In this document: one piece after another, positions 27,016 through 36,010 of the stretch
Layout of the letters: each line of letters starts with the position of its first letter
Numbering within the stretch: position 1 is the stretch's first letter
Assembly: GCF_902830275.1 (NCBI RefSeq)
Contig: NZ_CADESW010000016.1
Span: forward strand, 1-64,000
Source: Burkholderia stagnalis
Lineage (GTDB): Bacteria; Pseudomonadota; Gammaproteobacteria; Burkholderiales; Burkholderiaceae
Direction of reading: 5' to 3'
DNA length: 64,000 bases
Position numbers and translations under genes: made by a program
Notes under the pieces: model-generated
Seen by the model: the letters and a program-made list of their open reading frames with translations, nothing else
Told to the model about the DNA's origin: nothing
Databases searched by the model: none

Positions 27016-29991
27016 TTATTGATGGTGCCGGTTGTCATGGCCGTTGTCGTGCGGCGCCTGCGGCGGCGGGTGGCTCTCGACGTGCGGCGCCGGCATTGAC
27101 GGACGCGGCTCCATGCGGGGTGGCTGCGGCTGCGGACGCGGTTGTTCCATGTGCGGCGGCTGCATCTGCGGCCGGGGCTCCATGTGGGGCGCCGGCATCT
27201 GCGGCCGCGGCTCCATGCGCGGGGCGGGCTGCGGCCGCGGCGTTTCGCGCGCGGGAGCCGGCGGACGGTAGTCGTTCACATGTGGCGGCGCGACGTCATG
27301 GCGCGGCGCGGGCGGCGCATAGTCGGCGTGCGGGCGGGGCGCCGGGGCCGCATTGTCCGGCCGCGATTGCCCATGCTGCGCCGGCGGGACGAAATCGGGG
27401 CGCGGCTGCGGCGCCTGGGCCGTCATGTCGGTGCGGGGATTCGGCAGCGCGCGTGGCGACGGCGTTCCGCGTGGCGGCTGCTCGGCGTTCGCGGCGTCCG
27501 GATGCGGCGCTGGCGCCGGCGTCGCGCTGCGCACCGGCGGCAGCGCGTTCTGTCCCGCCGGATGCGTCGCGGTGGGCGCGCCGGAGGGCGCGAAGCCCGC
27601 ATGCTGGCGATCGAGCGGCGCATGCGGCTGCACCCAGGCCGGCGACGGTGACGGCGACTGTGCCGCGACTAAGCGATTGTCGCCGTGCGCGCCGGGGGCG
27701 TTGTCGAACGACGGCGGATGCGGGACGCCGTTCGTGACCCGGGCGGCGTTCTGGTCTCCGCCATTCATCGAGCGGGGCGCATTGGGCGCGGCGCCATTCG
27801 CGAAGTGCGGGGCATTCGGCGCTTCGCCGTTGAGCGGGTGGGGCGCATTCGGGGGCGCGCCGTTTGTGAACCGCGATGCGTTCGGCGCTTCGCCGTTGAG
27901 CGGGCGGGGCGCGTTCGGGGGCGCGCCGTTCATGAACCGTGATGCGTTCGGCGCTTCGCCGTTGAGCGGGCGGGGCGCATTCGGGGGCGCGCCGTTTGTG
28001 AACCGCGATGCATTCGGCGCTTCGCCGTTGAGCGGGCGAGGCGCATTCGGGGGCGCGCCGTTTGCGAATCGTGATGCGTTCGGCGCTTCGCCGTTGAGCG
28101 GGCGGGGTGCATTCGGGGGCGCGCCGTTTGCGAACCGTGATGCATTCGGCGCTTCGCCGTTCGGCACATGGGGCGCATTCGGCGCCACGCCATTCATCAA
28201 TCTCGACGCGTCCGGTGCCTCGCCACCGCCCGGCCGGCCATTCGCGGGCTCGCCCGCGCCGGCGCGCACCTGACCGGGCTGGCCTTCGCGCGCCGGCTGC
28301 ACGACCGGGCCGTGCGGATTCACGAGCTGCACGTTGTGCATCGCCCAGCCGCCGGCGTGCGGATTGCCGGGCACCCGCACCGGGTGCGGCGTGTAGTCGG
28401 GCGGCACGGCCGTCTTGACGACCGGTGCGCCGGCGCCGGGCACGCGGGCGCCTTGCTGGACCAGGTGCGCGGCCGCCTGGTCGCGATACGCGGGCGGCAC
28501 GGCCGGGTTGCGCGTCGCGATGACCGGGCGCTGTCCGAGCGCGGCCGGCGGATGGTAGGCGGCGTTGCGCAGCCCGCCGGTGAAGCTCTGGCGCACCGGC
28601 GCGATGCCCGGCGTGCCCGGCGTGACGTGCGCATTGCGCCATTGCTGCGGATCGACGTGCTGCGAGAAGTGCGCGACCGGCTGGCCGTGCACGAAGGCGG
28701 TCGCCGGTACGGCCGTGATCGCGTGCGGTGCGCGGAAATTGACGTACGTGTTGTTGATGTTGGTGATGTTCGTCACGTTCACGGTCTTGTTCACGTTGAC
28801 GTTGTTCACCACGATGTGCTGGTTCACGCGGTCGTAGTAGCGCGGGCTCCAGCCGCCCCAGCCCGGATGCCATCGCTCGCCCGGGCCGAGCGGGAACCAC
28901 GCGCAGCCCGCCGCGGCGGCCCCGCCGACCGCGAGGCCGACGCTCCAGTCGAACCCTCCACCGCCGCCACCACCGCCGACGAACGCGACCAGCGCCGGCG
29001 CATAGACGGGCGGCTCGCTGACCACGACCGGGCCCGGCACCCACGCCCAGCTGTCCTCGACATACGCCCAGCGGCCGTAGTGATACGGCGCGAAGCCCCA
29101 CGGCGCGTCGTCGACCCAGGTCCAGCCCCACGGCGCCTGCCAGATCCAGTGCCCGTCGCGATAGGGCGCCCAGTCGGCAGGCGTGTCATTCGGCACCCAT
29201 ACGGCGCCGTAGCTCGGGTTGTCGCGCCACGTGCCGTTCGCGTCCAGGTCCTGGTAGCCGGGGATGTCGCGCGACACGTAACGGGCCGACACCGAGCGGT
29301 CCTCGGCCGCGTCGCGGTTCGCGGCCCACTGGTCGAGCGGGTCGTAGGCGGGCGCGCCCGCCTGCTGCGCGACCTGCAGGCCGGTGCCGGTGAAGACCAC
29401 CTGCTGCCCGGCCGACAGCGGGTACTGGCCGCTGTCGCCATAGACGGTCGCGCTGCCGCGCCGCACGGTGACCGTCGTGCTCGCGCCGTTCGGCGCGACG
29501 TCGACGCGGTAGTCGCCGGGGCCCGCGATGCCGAGCGCGAGGTTCGGCGTGTCGATTTCATACGACGTGCCGGGCGGCAGCGCGCGCACGTGCGTCGACA
29601 CGGTGCCGAGGCCGACCTTCAGCTGCGTCGTCGTGTCGTCGAGGTTCATCACCGACAGGCTCGTCGATTCGCCGAGCCGTACGGCGCTCGAGCCGATGTG
29701 CAGCTCGGAGCGTGCGCCCGCGTCGTTCCAGAGCTGGTCGCCGGTCGTGAGCGGCCGGTTCACGGTGGCGTACGACCACGTATCGGTGCCGGCCGGCTCG
29801 GTCGTCACCGCGCCCGACAGGTAATTGAGCCGCGCGACGCGGCCCGGCGGGTCGCCGCCCGGCTGCCGGGCTGCCGCGGCATACGGCGCCGCAGCAGCCG
29901 ACTGCGCGAACGCGGGAGGCAGCGCGGCGAGCGCCGCGAATGCGAGCAACGTGAGGCGGGCGGTGCGCGTGAGCGTGAACTGGAGGGCCAT
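27016..29991 (-). CDS. Exported FecR/DUF6600 protein with long repetitive C-terminus
   Basis: A 991-residue secreted protein. A signal peptide ends near LPPAFAQSA. Residues of roughly 50-210 look like a FecR-type domain (RVARLNYLSGAVTTEPAGTD, with GSSAVRLGESTSLSVMNLDD). Next comes the Trp/Tyr-rich DUF6600 region (YGAVWVPNDTPADWAPYRDG, PWGFAPYHYGRWAYVEDSW). A long Asn/Val segment (NQHIVVNNVNVNKTVNVTNI) and a Pro-rich, low-complexity C-terminal half follow, which includes 14 tandem 11-residue repeats and ends with His/Asn-rich sequence. FecR domains usually sense or transmit signals in the periplasm; here there is no sigma factor gene beside it, so signalling is doubtful. A cell-surface or cell-wall-associated role is plausible but not shown. 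Confidence 0.8.
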   Translation of the reverse strand: MALQFTLTRTARLTLLAFAALAALPPAFAQSAAAAPYAAAARQPGGDPPGRVARLNYLSGAVTTEPAGTDTWSYATVNRPLTTGDQLWNDAGARSELHIGSSAVRLGESTSLSVMNLDDTTTQLKVGLGTVSTHVRALPPGTSYEIDTPNLALGIAGPGDYRVDVAPNGASTTVTVRRGSATVYGDSGQYPLSAGQQVVFTGTGLQVAQQAGAPAYDPLDQWAANRDAAEDRSVSARYVSRDIPGYQDLDANGTWRDNPSYGAVWVPNDTPADWAPYRDGHWIWQAPWGWTWVDDAPWGFAPYHYGRWAYVEDSWAWVPGPVVVSEPPVYAPALVAFVGGGGGGGGFDWSVGLAVGGAAAAGCAWFPLGPGERWHPGWGGWSPRYYDRVNQHIVVNNVNVNKTVNVTNITNINNTYVNFRAPHAITAVPATAFVHGQPVAHFSQHVDPQQWRNAHVTPGTPGIAPVRQSFTGGLRNAAYHPPAALGQRPVIATRNPAVPPAYRDQAAAHLVQQGARVPGAGAPVVKTAVPPDYTPHPVRVPGNPHAGGWAMHNVQLVNPHGPVVQPAREGQPGQVRAGAGEPANGRPGGGEAPDASRLMNGVAPNAPHVPNGEAPNASRFANGAPPNAPRPLNGEAPNASRFANGAPPNAPRPLNGEAPNASRFTNGAPPNAPRPLNGEAPNASRFMNGAPPNAPRPLNGEAPNASRFTNGAPPNAPHPLNGEAPNAPHFANGAAPNAPRSMNGGDQNAARVTNGVPHPPSFDNAPGAHGDNRLVAAQSPSPSPAWVQPHAPLDRQHAGFAPSGAPTATHPAGQNALPPVRSATPAPAPHPDAANAEQPPRGTPSPRALPNPRTDMTAQAPQPRPDFVPPAQHGQSRPDNAAPAPRPHADYAPPAPRHDVAPPHVNDYRPPAPARETPRPQPAPRMEPRPQMPAPHMEPRPQMQPPHMEQPRPQPQPPRMEPRPSMPAPHVESHPPPQAPHDNGHDNRHHQ
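27733..28194 (-). repeat. In-frame minisatellite: 14 x 33 bp (11 residues) in the DUF6600 gene
   Basis: Fourteen consecutive 33-bp units encode NG(E/A)(A/P)PNA(S/P)(R/H)(F/P)x. Two alternating versions, NGEAPNASRFx and NGAPPNAPRPL, make a 66-bp higher-order repeat in the centre, with more diverged units at both ends. All units keep the reading frame. Copy number is likely to vary between strains. Confidence 0.9.
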
Positions 29992-30128
29992 GATGAGCGT
30001 TGTCGTTGTCCCGGCGCGTCGATTCGTGCCGATGAATTCACAATATCCGCTCGGGCTGTTTCAGTGCTCTGCGTTTTGTAAGGCCTTCTGCTCGTCGTGT
30101 AACAAAACTTGTCCGGCGCGCGCGTTTG

Positions 30129-30836
30129 TCATGCGGCCGTAAGCCAGCCGTCGAATGCCTGCTGCCCGGACACGGTGACGCGCAGCACCCGCGGCCGCGC
30201 GGTGCGTTCGACCCAGCCGTGCGTGCAGAAGCTGTCGAGCAGCGCCGCGCCGAGCGCGCCGCCCAGGTGCGCGCGGCGTTCGCTCCAGTCGAGGCAGCCG
30301 CACGCGAAGCGGCGCCGGCGCGTGCGCTGCTGCGCGACGTCGATGCCCCAGCGCGCGAGCGCCTGCGCGCCGAGCTCGGTCGCGTCGACGCGGTCGCCTT
30401 CCGCGTTCAGCCAGCCGCGCGCGGTGAGCCCGTCGAACAGGCGCACCGCGAACTCGCCGGCCATGTGGTCGTAGCAGGTGCGCGCATAGCGCAGCTCGGC
30501 GGGCACGGTGCGCGCGGTCGGCGGCGCCGGCCGGTGCGGCGCCGCCGCGCGGGCGACGTTCGCGAGCGCCTCGAGCGACGCGGCAATGTCGGCGGACGCG
30601 ATCCGGTAATAGCGGTGCCGGCCGCGGACGTCGAGCGCGAGCAGCCCGCCCTCGGTCAGGCGCGCGAGGTGCGCGCTCGCGGCGGACGGCGACAGCCCGG
30701 CGATCAGCGTCAGCTCGCCGGCGGGGCGGGCGCTGCCGTCCATCAGCACCCACAGCATCGCGGCCCGGCCGGGGTCGGCGATCAGTGCGCCGAGGCGGCT
30801 CAGGCCCGGAAAATGATGGTCGTCGGAGTCGGTCAT
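30129..30836 (-). CDS. ArsR-family transcriptional regulator
   Basis: A 235-residue regulator. The N-terminal winged helix shows the ArsR pattern: LGALIADPGRAAMLWVLMDG, GELTLIAGLSPSAASAHLAR with the recognition helix, and LLALDVRGRHRYYRIAS. The conserved metal-binding Cys of ArsR/SmtB sensors is absent from this helix. A C-terminal domain of about 130 residues contains ELRYARTCYDHMAGEFAVRL and CGCLDWSERRAHLGGALGAA, a combination seen in a larger ArsR-like group whose signal is unknown. ATG 30836 starts directly before the winged helix. The neighbours (DUF6600 gene, small secreted peptide, thioesterase) give no hint of the target. Confidence 0.85.
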   Translation of the reverse strand: MTDSDDHHFPGLSRLGALIADPGRAAMLWVLMDGSARPAGELTLIAGLSPSAASAHLARLTEGGLLALDVRGRHRYYRIASADIAASLEALANVARAAAPHRPAPPTARTVPAELRYARTCYDHMAGEFAVRLFDGLTARGWLNAEGDRVDATELGAQALARWGIDVAQQRTRRRRFACGCLDWSERRAHLGGALGAALLDSFCTHGWVERTARPRVLRVTVSGQQAFDGWLTAA

Positions 30837-31018
30837 CGTCGTAGCCCGGAAAGAGGATGCTCGCAGTGTAGGCGCTGGCGGCATTCGATGTTTCGTCTCG
30901 TGCTGAAATGTCGGATGCCGACGATCAGCCACGGGCGGTCCCGCGGCCGGCCGGCGCCCGCGCGTAGAATGGCCGGGCGCGGCGGCACTGGGGCCGCCGC
31001 ACGCGACACGATGCGACG

Positions 31019-31159
31019 ATGAAGACGATTTTCTGCATATTGGCGGCCGCGCTGGCGTGCGCGGCGTGCGCGCAGGGCGGTGTGAGCGCCGCGGGCGACG
31101 GCGGCAGCCATATCGAGATGTATGGCGTGGTCGACCAGGGCGTGACGGTGCGCCGCTGA
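31019..31159 (+). CDS. Tiny secreted peptide resembling a porin N-terminus
   Basis: A 46-residue open frame, ATG 31019 to TGA 31157-31159. It has a hydrophobic signal-like start (MKTIFCILAAALACAACAQG), a Gly/Ala linker, and the ending HIEMYGVVDQGVTVRR. That last part resembles the first strand of Burkholderia porins (YGVVDxGxxY). It could be a genuine small exported protein, with possible lipoprotein cleavage at one of the Cys, or the remnant of a porin gene. No clear ribosome-binding site was seen. No downstream porin sequence follows, as the acyl-CoA thioesterase starts 100 bp later. Confidence 0.5.
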   Translation: MKTIFCILAAALACAACAQGGVSAAGDGGSHIEMYGVVDQGVTVRR

Positions 31160-31259
31160 CCGAAGGGGACGGATCGCCGGGCCCCGGCGCGCCGCGACGC
31201 GTTGTCGCACTGCACCGTATAATGGCCCGATTGCAGCACCCCCGCCTGGAGCCAACAAG

Positions 31260-31772
31260 ATGTCTGCCTCGTCCCCCGCCACCGCGACCCTCGATCGCTC
31301 CGAAACCGTGTTCCGCTTCCTCGCCGAGCCGTCGTCCGTGAACTTCGGCGGCAAGGTGCATGGCGGCGCGCTGATGAAGTGGATCGACGAGGTCGCGTAT
31401 GCGTGCGCGGCGGTCTGGTCGAGCCGCTATTGCGTGACGGTCAGCGTCGGCAACATCCGCTTCCAGCGCCCGATCCTGGTCGGCAACCTGGTCGAGCTGA
31501 AGGCGCGCGTCGTCGCGACGGGGCGCACCAGCATGCACATCCATGTGTCGGTGCACGCCGGCGACCCGAAAGGCGGCGTGCTGCGCCAGACCACCGACTG
31601 CCTCGTGGTGTTCGTCGCCGTCGACGAGAACGGCAATCCGCTGCCGGTGCCGGCGTTCGTGCCGGAAAGCGACGAGGAGAAGCGTCTCGCGAAGTACGCG
31701 ATGGACGTGCGCGCCGCGCTCGACAAGATCGTCGAGATGAAGCCGGAAGAGGTCGCGAAGGGCACCGTCTGA
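31260..31772 (+). CDS. Acyl-CoA thioesterase (hotdog fold, YciA-like)
   Basis: A 170-residue hotdog-fold hydrolase that releases free CoA and fatty acid from acyl-CoA. The signature N-terminal half reads VNFGGKVHGGALMKWIDEVA, with the active-site Asp in WIDEVAY, then FQRPILVGNLVELKARVVAT and TSMHIHVSVHAGD. The C-terminal extension (SDEEKRLAKYAMDVRAALDK) is helical and charged. The length is similar to the ACOT/YciA group. It is convergent with fumC, and the 94-bp gap contains GC-rich inverted repeats but no clear T-tract. The physiological substrate chain length cannot be read from the sequence. Confidence 0.9.
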   Translation: MSASSPATATLDRSETVFRFLAEPSSVNFGGKVHGGALMKWIDEVAYACAAVWSSRYCVTVSVGNIRFQRPILVGNLVELKARVVATGRTSMHIHVSVHAGDPKGGVLRQTTDCLVVFVAVDENGNPLPVPAFVPESDEEKRLAKYAMDVRAALDKIVEMKPEEVAKGTV

Positions 31773-31866
31773 AGCCCGCCGTCGCGGCATGCGCCGCGGC
31801 GCGGGCGATTCCACCGAAACAACCTTTGCGCGCGCCGCGCGACTGCGGCGGCGCGCGCGTCGCGTA

Positions 31867-33261
31867 TCAGCGCGACCCGATCATCTGCTCCGGCCGCACC
31901 CACGCGTCGAATTCCGCGTCGCTCAGGTAGCCGAGCGCGAGCGCGGCGGCCTTCAGCGTCGTGCCTTCCTTGTGCGCCTTCTTCGCGATCTGCGCGGCCT
32001 TGTCGTAGCCGATGTGCGGATTGAGCGCCGTCACGAGCATCAGCGATTCGTTGAGCAGCAGGTCGATGCGCGCGCGGTTCGGCTCGATGCCCACCGCGCA
32101 GTGATCGTTGAAGCTGCGCGCGCCGTCCGCGAGCAGCCGCACCGATTGCAGTACGTTATGCGCGATCATCGGCCGGAACACGTTCAGCTCGAAGTTGCCG
32201 CTCGCGCCGCCGACGTTCACCGCGACGTCGTTGCCGAATACCTGGCAGCACAGCATCGTCACGGCTTCGGACTGCGTCGGGTTCACCTTGCCCGGCATGA
32301 TCGAGCTGCCCGGCTCGTTCTCCGGAATCGACAGTTCGCCGAGCCCGCAGCGCGGCCCGCTCGCGAGCCAGCGCACGTCGTTGGCGATCTTCATCAGGCT
32401 CGCCGCGACGGTCTTCAGCGCGCCGTGCGCGAACACCAGCGCGTCGGCCGCCGCCATCACCTCGAACTTGCTCGGCGCGGTCACGAACGGCAGCGTCGTG
32501 AGGCGGCCGATCTCGTCGGCCACCCGCACCGCGAATTCCGGATGCGCGTTCAGCCCGGTGCCGACCGCGGTGCCGCCGAGCGCCAGCTCATACAGGTGCG
32601 GCAGCGCCGATTCCACGTGCCGGATGCCCTGGTCGAGCTGCGCGACGTAGCCGGAGAATTCCTGGCCGAGCGTGAGCGGCGTCGCGTCCTGCAGGTGCGT
32701 GCGGCCGATCTTCACGATATCGGCGAATGCCTTCGACTTCGCGTCGAGCGTCGCGCGCAGCGTGCGCAGCGCAGGCAGCAGGTGGTTGACGATCGCGTAC
32801 GCGGCCGCGACGTGCATCGCGGTCGGGAACACGTCGTTCGACGACTGGCCGCGGTTCACGTCGTCGTTCGGATGCACCTTGCGCGCTTCGCCGCGTTCGC
32901 CGCCCATCAGCTCGCTGGCACGGTTCGCGATCACCTCGTTGAGGTTCATGTTGGTCTGCGTGCCGGAACCGGTCTGCCAGACCGCGAGCGGGAATTCGCG
33001 CGGATGCTGGCCCGCGATGATCTCGTCCGCCGCCGCGATGATCGCGTGCGCCTTGTCGTCGGCCAGCACGCCGAGCGACTGGTTCACGGCCGCCGCCGCG
33101 CGCTTGACGATCGCGAGCGCGTGGATCAGCTCCGGCGACTGCTTCTCGGTCGAGATCCGGAAATTCTGCAGCGAGCGCTCGGTCTGCGCGCCCCAGAGCC
33201 GGGCGGCCGGCACGGCGATCTCGCCGAACGTGTCGCGTTCCATCCGAACTGCTTCGTTCAT
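31867..33261 (-). CDS. fumC: Class II fumarate hydratase
   Basis: A 464-residue, oxygen-stable, iron-free fumarase that interconverts fumarate and L-malate in the TCA cycle. The family signature [20 protein letters not shown] is complete, and the other active-site segments, [40 protein letters not shown] and [20 protein letters not shown], are intact. ATG 33261 has a strong AGAGGAG ribosome-binding site. It is a single gene, convergent with the thioesterase gene. Confidence 0.97.
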   Translation of the reverse strand: MNEAVRMERDTFGEIAVPAARLWGAQTERSLQNFRISTEKQSPELIHALAIVKRAAAAVNQSLGVLADDKAHAIIAAADEIIAGQHPREFPLAVWQTGSGTQTNMNLNEVIANRASELMGGERGEARKVHPNDDVNRGQSSNDVFPTAMHVAAAYAIVNHLLPALRTLRATLDAKSKAFADIVKIGRTHLQDATPLTLGQEFSGYVAQLDQGIRHVESALPHLYELALGGTAVGTGLNAHPEFAVRVADEIGRLTTLPFVTAPSKFEVMAAADALVFAHGALKTVAASLMKIANDVRWLASGPRCGLGELSIPENEPGSSIMPGKVNPTQSEAVTMLCCQVFGNDVAVNVGGASGNFELNVFRPMIAHNVLQSVRLLADGARSFNDHCAVGIEPNRARIDLLLNESLMLVTALNPHIGYDKAAQIAKKAHKEGTTLKAAALALGYLSDAEFDAWVRPEQMIGSR

Positions 33262-33420
33262 GATGCACTCCTCTTGGAAAGGGGAAGGGCCGCGCGGTGC
33301 GCGGCATCGGGCGTATCGTGGGGAGTCGCGCCGCTTGCGCGGCGTCTTCAACCGACAAGCATAGCGCCGCGGGCGTTTTTGCGCGCTGTCGCGGGGAAGG
33401 TGCGGGGCCCGGGCCGGCGC

Positions 33421-34809
33421 TCAGGCCGGCCGCTCGGCGAGCGATGCGCTCTTGCGATGGAAGCGCCACGCCATCAGCGCGGCGACGCTCGCGAGGCCCG
33501 CCGCGAGGCCCCACCACAGGCCGCGTGCGCCGAGGCCCGCGTGGAACGCGAGCCAGTAGCCGGTCGGGAAGCCGATGCCCCAGTAGCCGAAGGTGGCCGC
33601 GAGCATCGGGATACGCGTGTCCTTCAGGCCGCGCAGCGCGCCGGAGCCCACCGTCTGCATGCCGTCGACGATCTGGAACACCGCGGCGATGCCGAGCAGC
33701 GATGCGGCGAGCGACACGGTGGCCGCGTTCGCGGGATCGTCGAGGCGCAGGTAGAGGCTGACGATCGTGTGCGGCGCGACGATCATCACGAGGCCCGACA
33801 GCGACATGAACGCGACGCCGAGCCCGAGCGCGACGAAGCCGGCGTGCCGCGCGGCCACGGCGTTGCCCGCGCCGGCCCAGTAGCCGACCCGCACGTTGGC
33901 GGCCTGGCCGATCGCGAGCGGCACCATGAACGACACCGACGCGACGTTCAGCGCGATCTGGTGCGCGGCGAGCGAGGTTGCGCCGAGCACGCCGATGGTG
34001 AGGCCGGTCGCGAGGAACAGCGTCGATTCGACCCCGTACGTGATCGCGACGGGCCAGCCGATGCTGATCAGCTCGCCCATCACGGGCAGCTTCGGCCGCG
34101 TGGCGGTCACGAAATGCTTGAAGCGCCGTCGGCCGTGCAGCAGCCACACGAGTGCGAGCGCGGTGAGCCAGATCGTGATCGTGGTTGCGACCGCCGAGCC
34201 GATAAAGCCGAGCCGCGGCAGCCCGAACGCGCCGTGGATCAGCCCGTAGTTCAGCACCGCGTTGACGCCGACGCTGCCGATCGACACCCACAGCAGCCGC
34301 CGCGCGGCGCCGATCGCGGGCAGGAACGAGCGCATCAGGCCGACGCCGATCAGGCTGCCGAGCGCCGCGAAGCGCAGCACGCCGGTGTATTCGCCGACGT
34401 TGCGCGCGAGCGCGGGCGGCTCGTGGAACATCAGCAGGATCGGCTCGGCGAGCGACAGCGCGACGATCGCCGGAATCGCGAGCAGCACGGACAGCGCGAA
34501 GCCCGTCCAGTAGATGTGCGGCACGCGATCGTCGGCTTTCGCGCCGCGCGCGTGCGCGACGCTGACGCTGACCGACGACAGCACGCCCTGCAGCACGGTG
34601 ACGATCACGAAGAAGAAGTTCGCGCCGAGGCCGCCCGCGGCGAGCGAGTCGGGGCCGAGCGAGCCGAGCAGCACCGTGTCGGTGACGCTCATCGCCATCT
34701 GCGACAGCTGCGCGATCGCGAGCGGCGCGGCGAGGCGCGCGGTATCGGCGGCGTGGCTGGAAAGGGAAGGCGGCGCGGCGGGCGCCCGCGAGAGACCGGT
34801 GTGCGACAT
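33421..34809 (-). CDS. MATE-family multidrug efflux protein (NorM-like)
   Basis: A 462-residue membrane protein with about 12 hydrophobic helices, in two similar halves. NorM-type features are LAAPLAIAQLSQMAMSVTDT near the N-terminus, VGLMRSFLPAIGAARRLLWV, GWPVAITYGVESTLFLATGL and the AAHQIALNVASVSFMVPLAI segment in the second half. These exporters use Na+ or H+ gradients to expel cationic drugs. The drug range cannot be predicted. The gene stands alone, 159 bp upstream of fumC on the same strand, with no regulator next to it. Confidence 0.92.
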   Translation of the reverse strand: MSHTGLSRAPAAPPSLSSHAADTARLAAPLAIAQLSQMAMSVTDTVLLGSLGPDSLAAGGLGANFFFVIVTVLQGVLSSVSVSVAHARGAKADDRVPHIYWTGFALSVLLAIPAIVALSLAEPILLMFHEPPALARNVGEYTGVLRFAALGSLIGVGLMRSFLPAIGAARRLLWVSIGSVGVNAVLNYGLIHGAFGLPRLGFIGSAVATTITIWLTALALVWLLHGRRRFKHFVTATRPKLPVMGELISIGWPVAITYGVESTLFLATGLTIGVLGATSLAAHQIALNVASVSFMVPLAIGQAANVRVGYWAGAGNAVAARHAGFVALGLGVAFMSLSGLVMIVAPHTIVSLYLRLDDPANAATVSLAASLLGIAAVFQIVDGMQTVGSGALRGLKDTRIPMLAATFGYWGIGFPTGYWLAFHAGLGARGLWWGLAAGLASVAALMAWRFHRKSASLAERPA

Positions 34810-34982
34810 GGAATGGACGGGTTGCGCAGGTGCGGGCCCGCGCTGTGCTTATTTTGAGAAAAGCCTAGCTTACGGGTTTATTCGAACCGTGTCGAACGCG
34901 CGGCCGATGGCCCTGTCGCGGACAGGGGCGGCGGGTAGGGCGGGGAAAGGGGGGGGGCGCAACGCCCCGGCAGGACGTCGCG

Positions 34983-35201
34983 CTACGCGCCGTGCACCGC
35001 GATGCGCGTATCGCCGAGCAGCACGACCTGCCCCGCGCGAATCTTGCAGGTCTTGCGGAGCTCGACCGCGCCGTCGACCTTGACCGCGCCGGACGCGACG
35101 ATCACTTTCGCAGAGCCGCCGCTGTCGGCGAGGCCGGTGATCTTGAGGAGGTTGTGCAGCTCGACGAATTCGCCGGTCAGCGTGAAATCCAGATTGGGCA
35201 T
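34983..35201 (-). CDS. S4-domain RNA-binding protein (YbcJ-like)
   Basis: A 72-residue single-domain S4 protein. The motif is spread over VELHNLLKITGLADSGGSAK, VIVASGAVKVDGAVELRKTC and KIRAGQVVLLGDTRIAVHG, the usual alphaL-type RNA-binding fold. YbcJ-like proteins bind RNA, but their targets are not defined. ATG 35201 gives the short N-terminus (MPNLDFTLTGEF); the frame extends upstream without conserved sequence. It is a monocistronic gene between the MATE exporter (same strand) and the exported Ala/Gly-rich protein (opposite strand). Confidence 0.85.
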   Translation of the reverse strand: MPNLDFTLTGEFVELHNLLKITGLADSGGSAKVIVASGAVKVDGAVELRKTCKIRAGQVVLLGDTRIAVHGA

Positions 35202-35498
35202 GACGAAGGAAGCGCTCGGGGCGCGGGAGGAATCGCCCCGCATCATACGGCACCGCGGGCCCGCGCGCGAGCGCGGCGGCGCGGGTTTAACACATCCCGG
35301 CGGGGAATGTGTCAGTCCGAGGTGTTAAAGAGTGTGAGCGATTCGTCAGCAAATGAAACGGTGGGTAACAGTCTGCGAGATCGGCGAACCGGCCGTGTGA
35401 ACGCCGGGTCTCTAGCCGTACCCGTTGCATGTTGCGGCGGGTATGCGACGGACCGCATCGACGCGATCCGCGCCAACAACTTCTTGAGGAGGATAGCC

Positions 35499-35909
35499 AT
35501 GTCCAACATTCGTACGATGCTGATCGGTGCCGCTCTGACGGCGTTCGCCACTTCGGCCGCGTTTGCCCAGACGGGCGCGGGCGCACAAGGCTCGGCAGGC
35601 GCCGGCGTGCAGGTGCAGACGCCGGTGGCCGGCGTCGGCGTGGGCGCGCAGGGCGGTGCAGGCGCCAATGCGGGCGCGGCGGCGGCCAACACGGTCGGCG
35701 GCGCAACCGACGCCATGAGCGCGACGGCCGACCAGGCGAAGGACACCGCGTCGTCGGCTGTCCACTCGACGAAGAAGCACGTCAAGCACGCCGCGAAGTC
35801 GGTGAAGAGCCATGCCGATGCCGCGAAGGCGAAGGCCGGCGACGCGCTCGAAGGCGGCGCGTCGGTCGGCGTGCAGGGCGGTGCATCGGCCCAGGGCGCG
35901 ACGCAGTAA
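35499..35909 (+). CDS. Exported Ala/Gly-rich protein of unknown function
   Basis: A 136-residue exported protein with a very strong ribosome-binding site (GAGGAGG at 35485-35491). The signal peptide ends at AAFAQT. The mature part has a Gly/Ala/Val/Gln-rich segment (GVQVQTPVAGVGVGAQGG), a Lys/His/Ala-rich helical stretch (STKKHVKHAAKSVKSHADAA) and a repeat-like ending (GGASVGVQGGASAQGATQ) that mirrors the start. The upstream 297 bp hold an inverted repeat, TTTAACAC at 35286-35293 with GTGTTAAA at 35322-35329, of unknown meaning. The Ala/Lys-rich helix is like LEA or histone H1-type low-complexity proteins, so a stress or envelope role is possible but unproven. Confidence 0.75.
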   Translation: MSNIRTMLIGAALTAFATSAAFAQTGAGAQGSAGAGVQVQTPVAGVGVGAQGGAGANAGAAAANTVGGATDAMSATADQAKDTASSAVHSTKKHVKHAAKSVKSHADAAKAKAGDALEGGASVGVQGGASAQGATQ

Positions 35910-36010
35910 GCGTCGTTCGTCCGCCGCACGGCGCTCGCCCCGGAAGGCGCGTCGGTGCGGCGGCGCTCAGGCGGCCCGGTTCGCTGCGCGCGATCCGGGC
36001 CGTTTTTCGT

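Noticed and set aside
27733-28194. A run of short repeats that looks like a CRISPR array at first glance
   Set aside because: There are no unique spacers, units are 33 bp with alternating versions, and they encode an in-frame peptide repeat inside an exported protein.
31789-34857. About 1020-codon plus-strand open frame opposite fumC and the MATE gene
   Set aside because: It spans two complete, well-recognised genes on the other strand, has Arg/Asp/His-rich composition and no signature, so it is an antisense artefact.
35286-35329. Inverted repeat TTTAACAC/GTGTTAAA as a defined operator
   Set aside because: The arms are only eight bases, 28 bp apart, with no second copy and no matching regulator, so it is only mentioned under the neighbouring gene.
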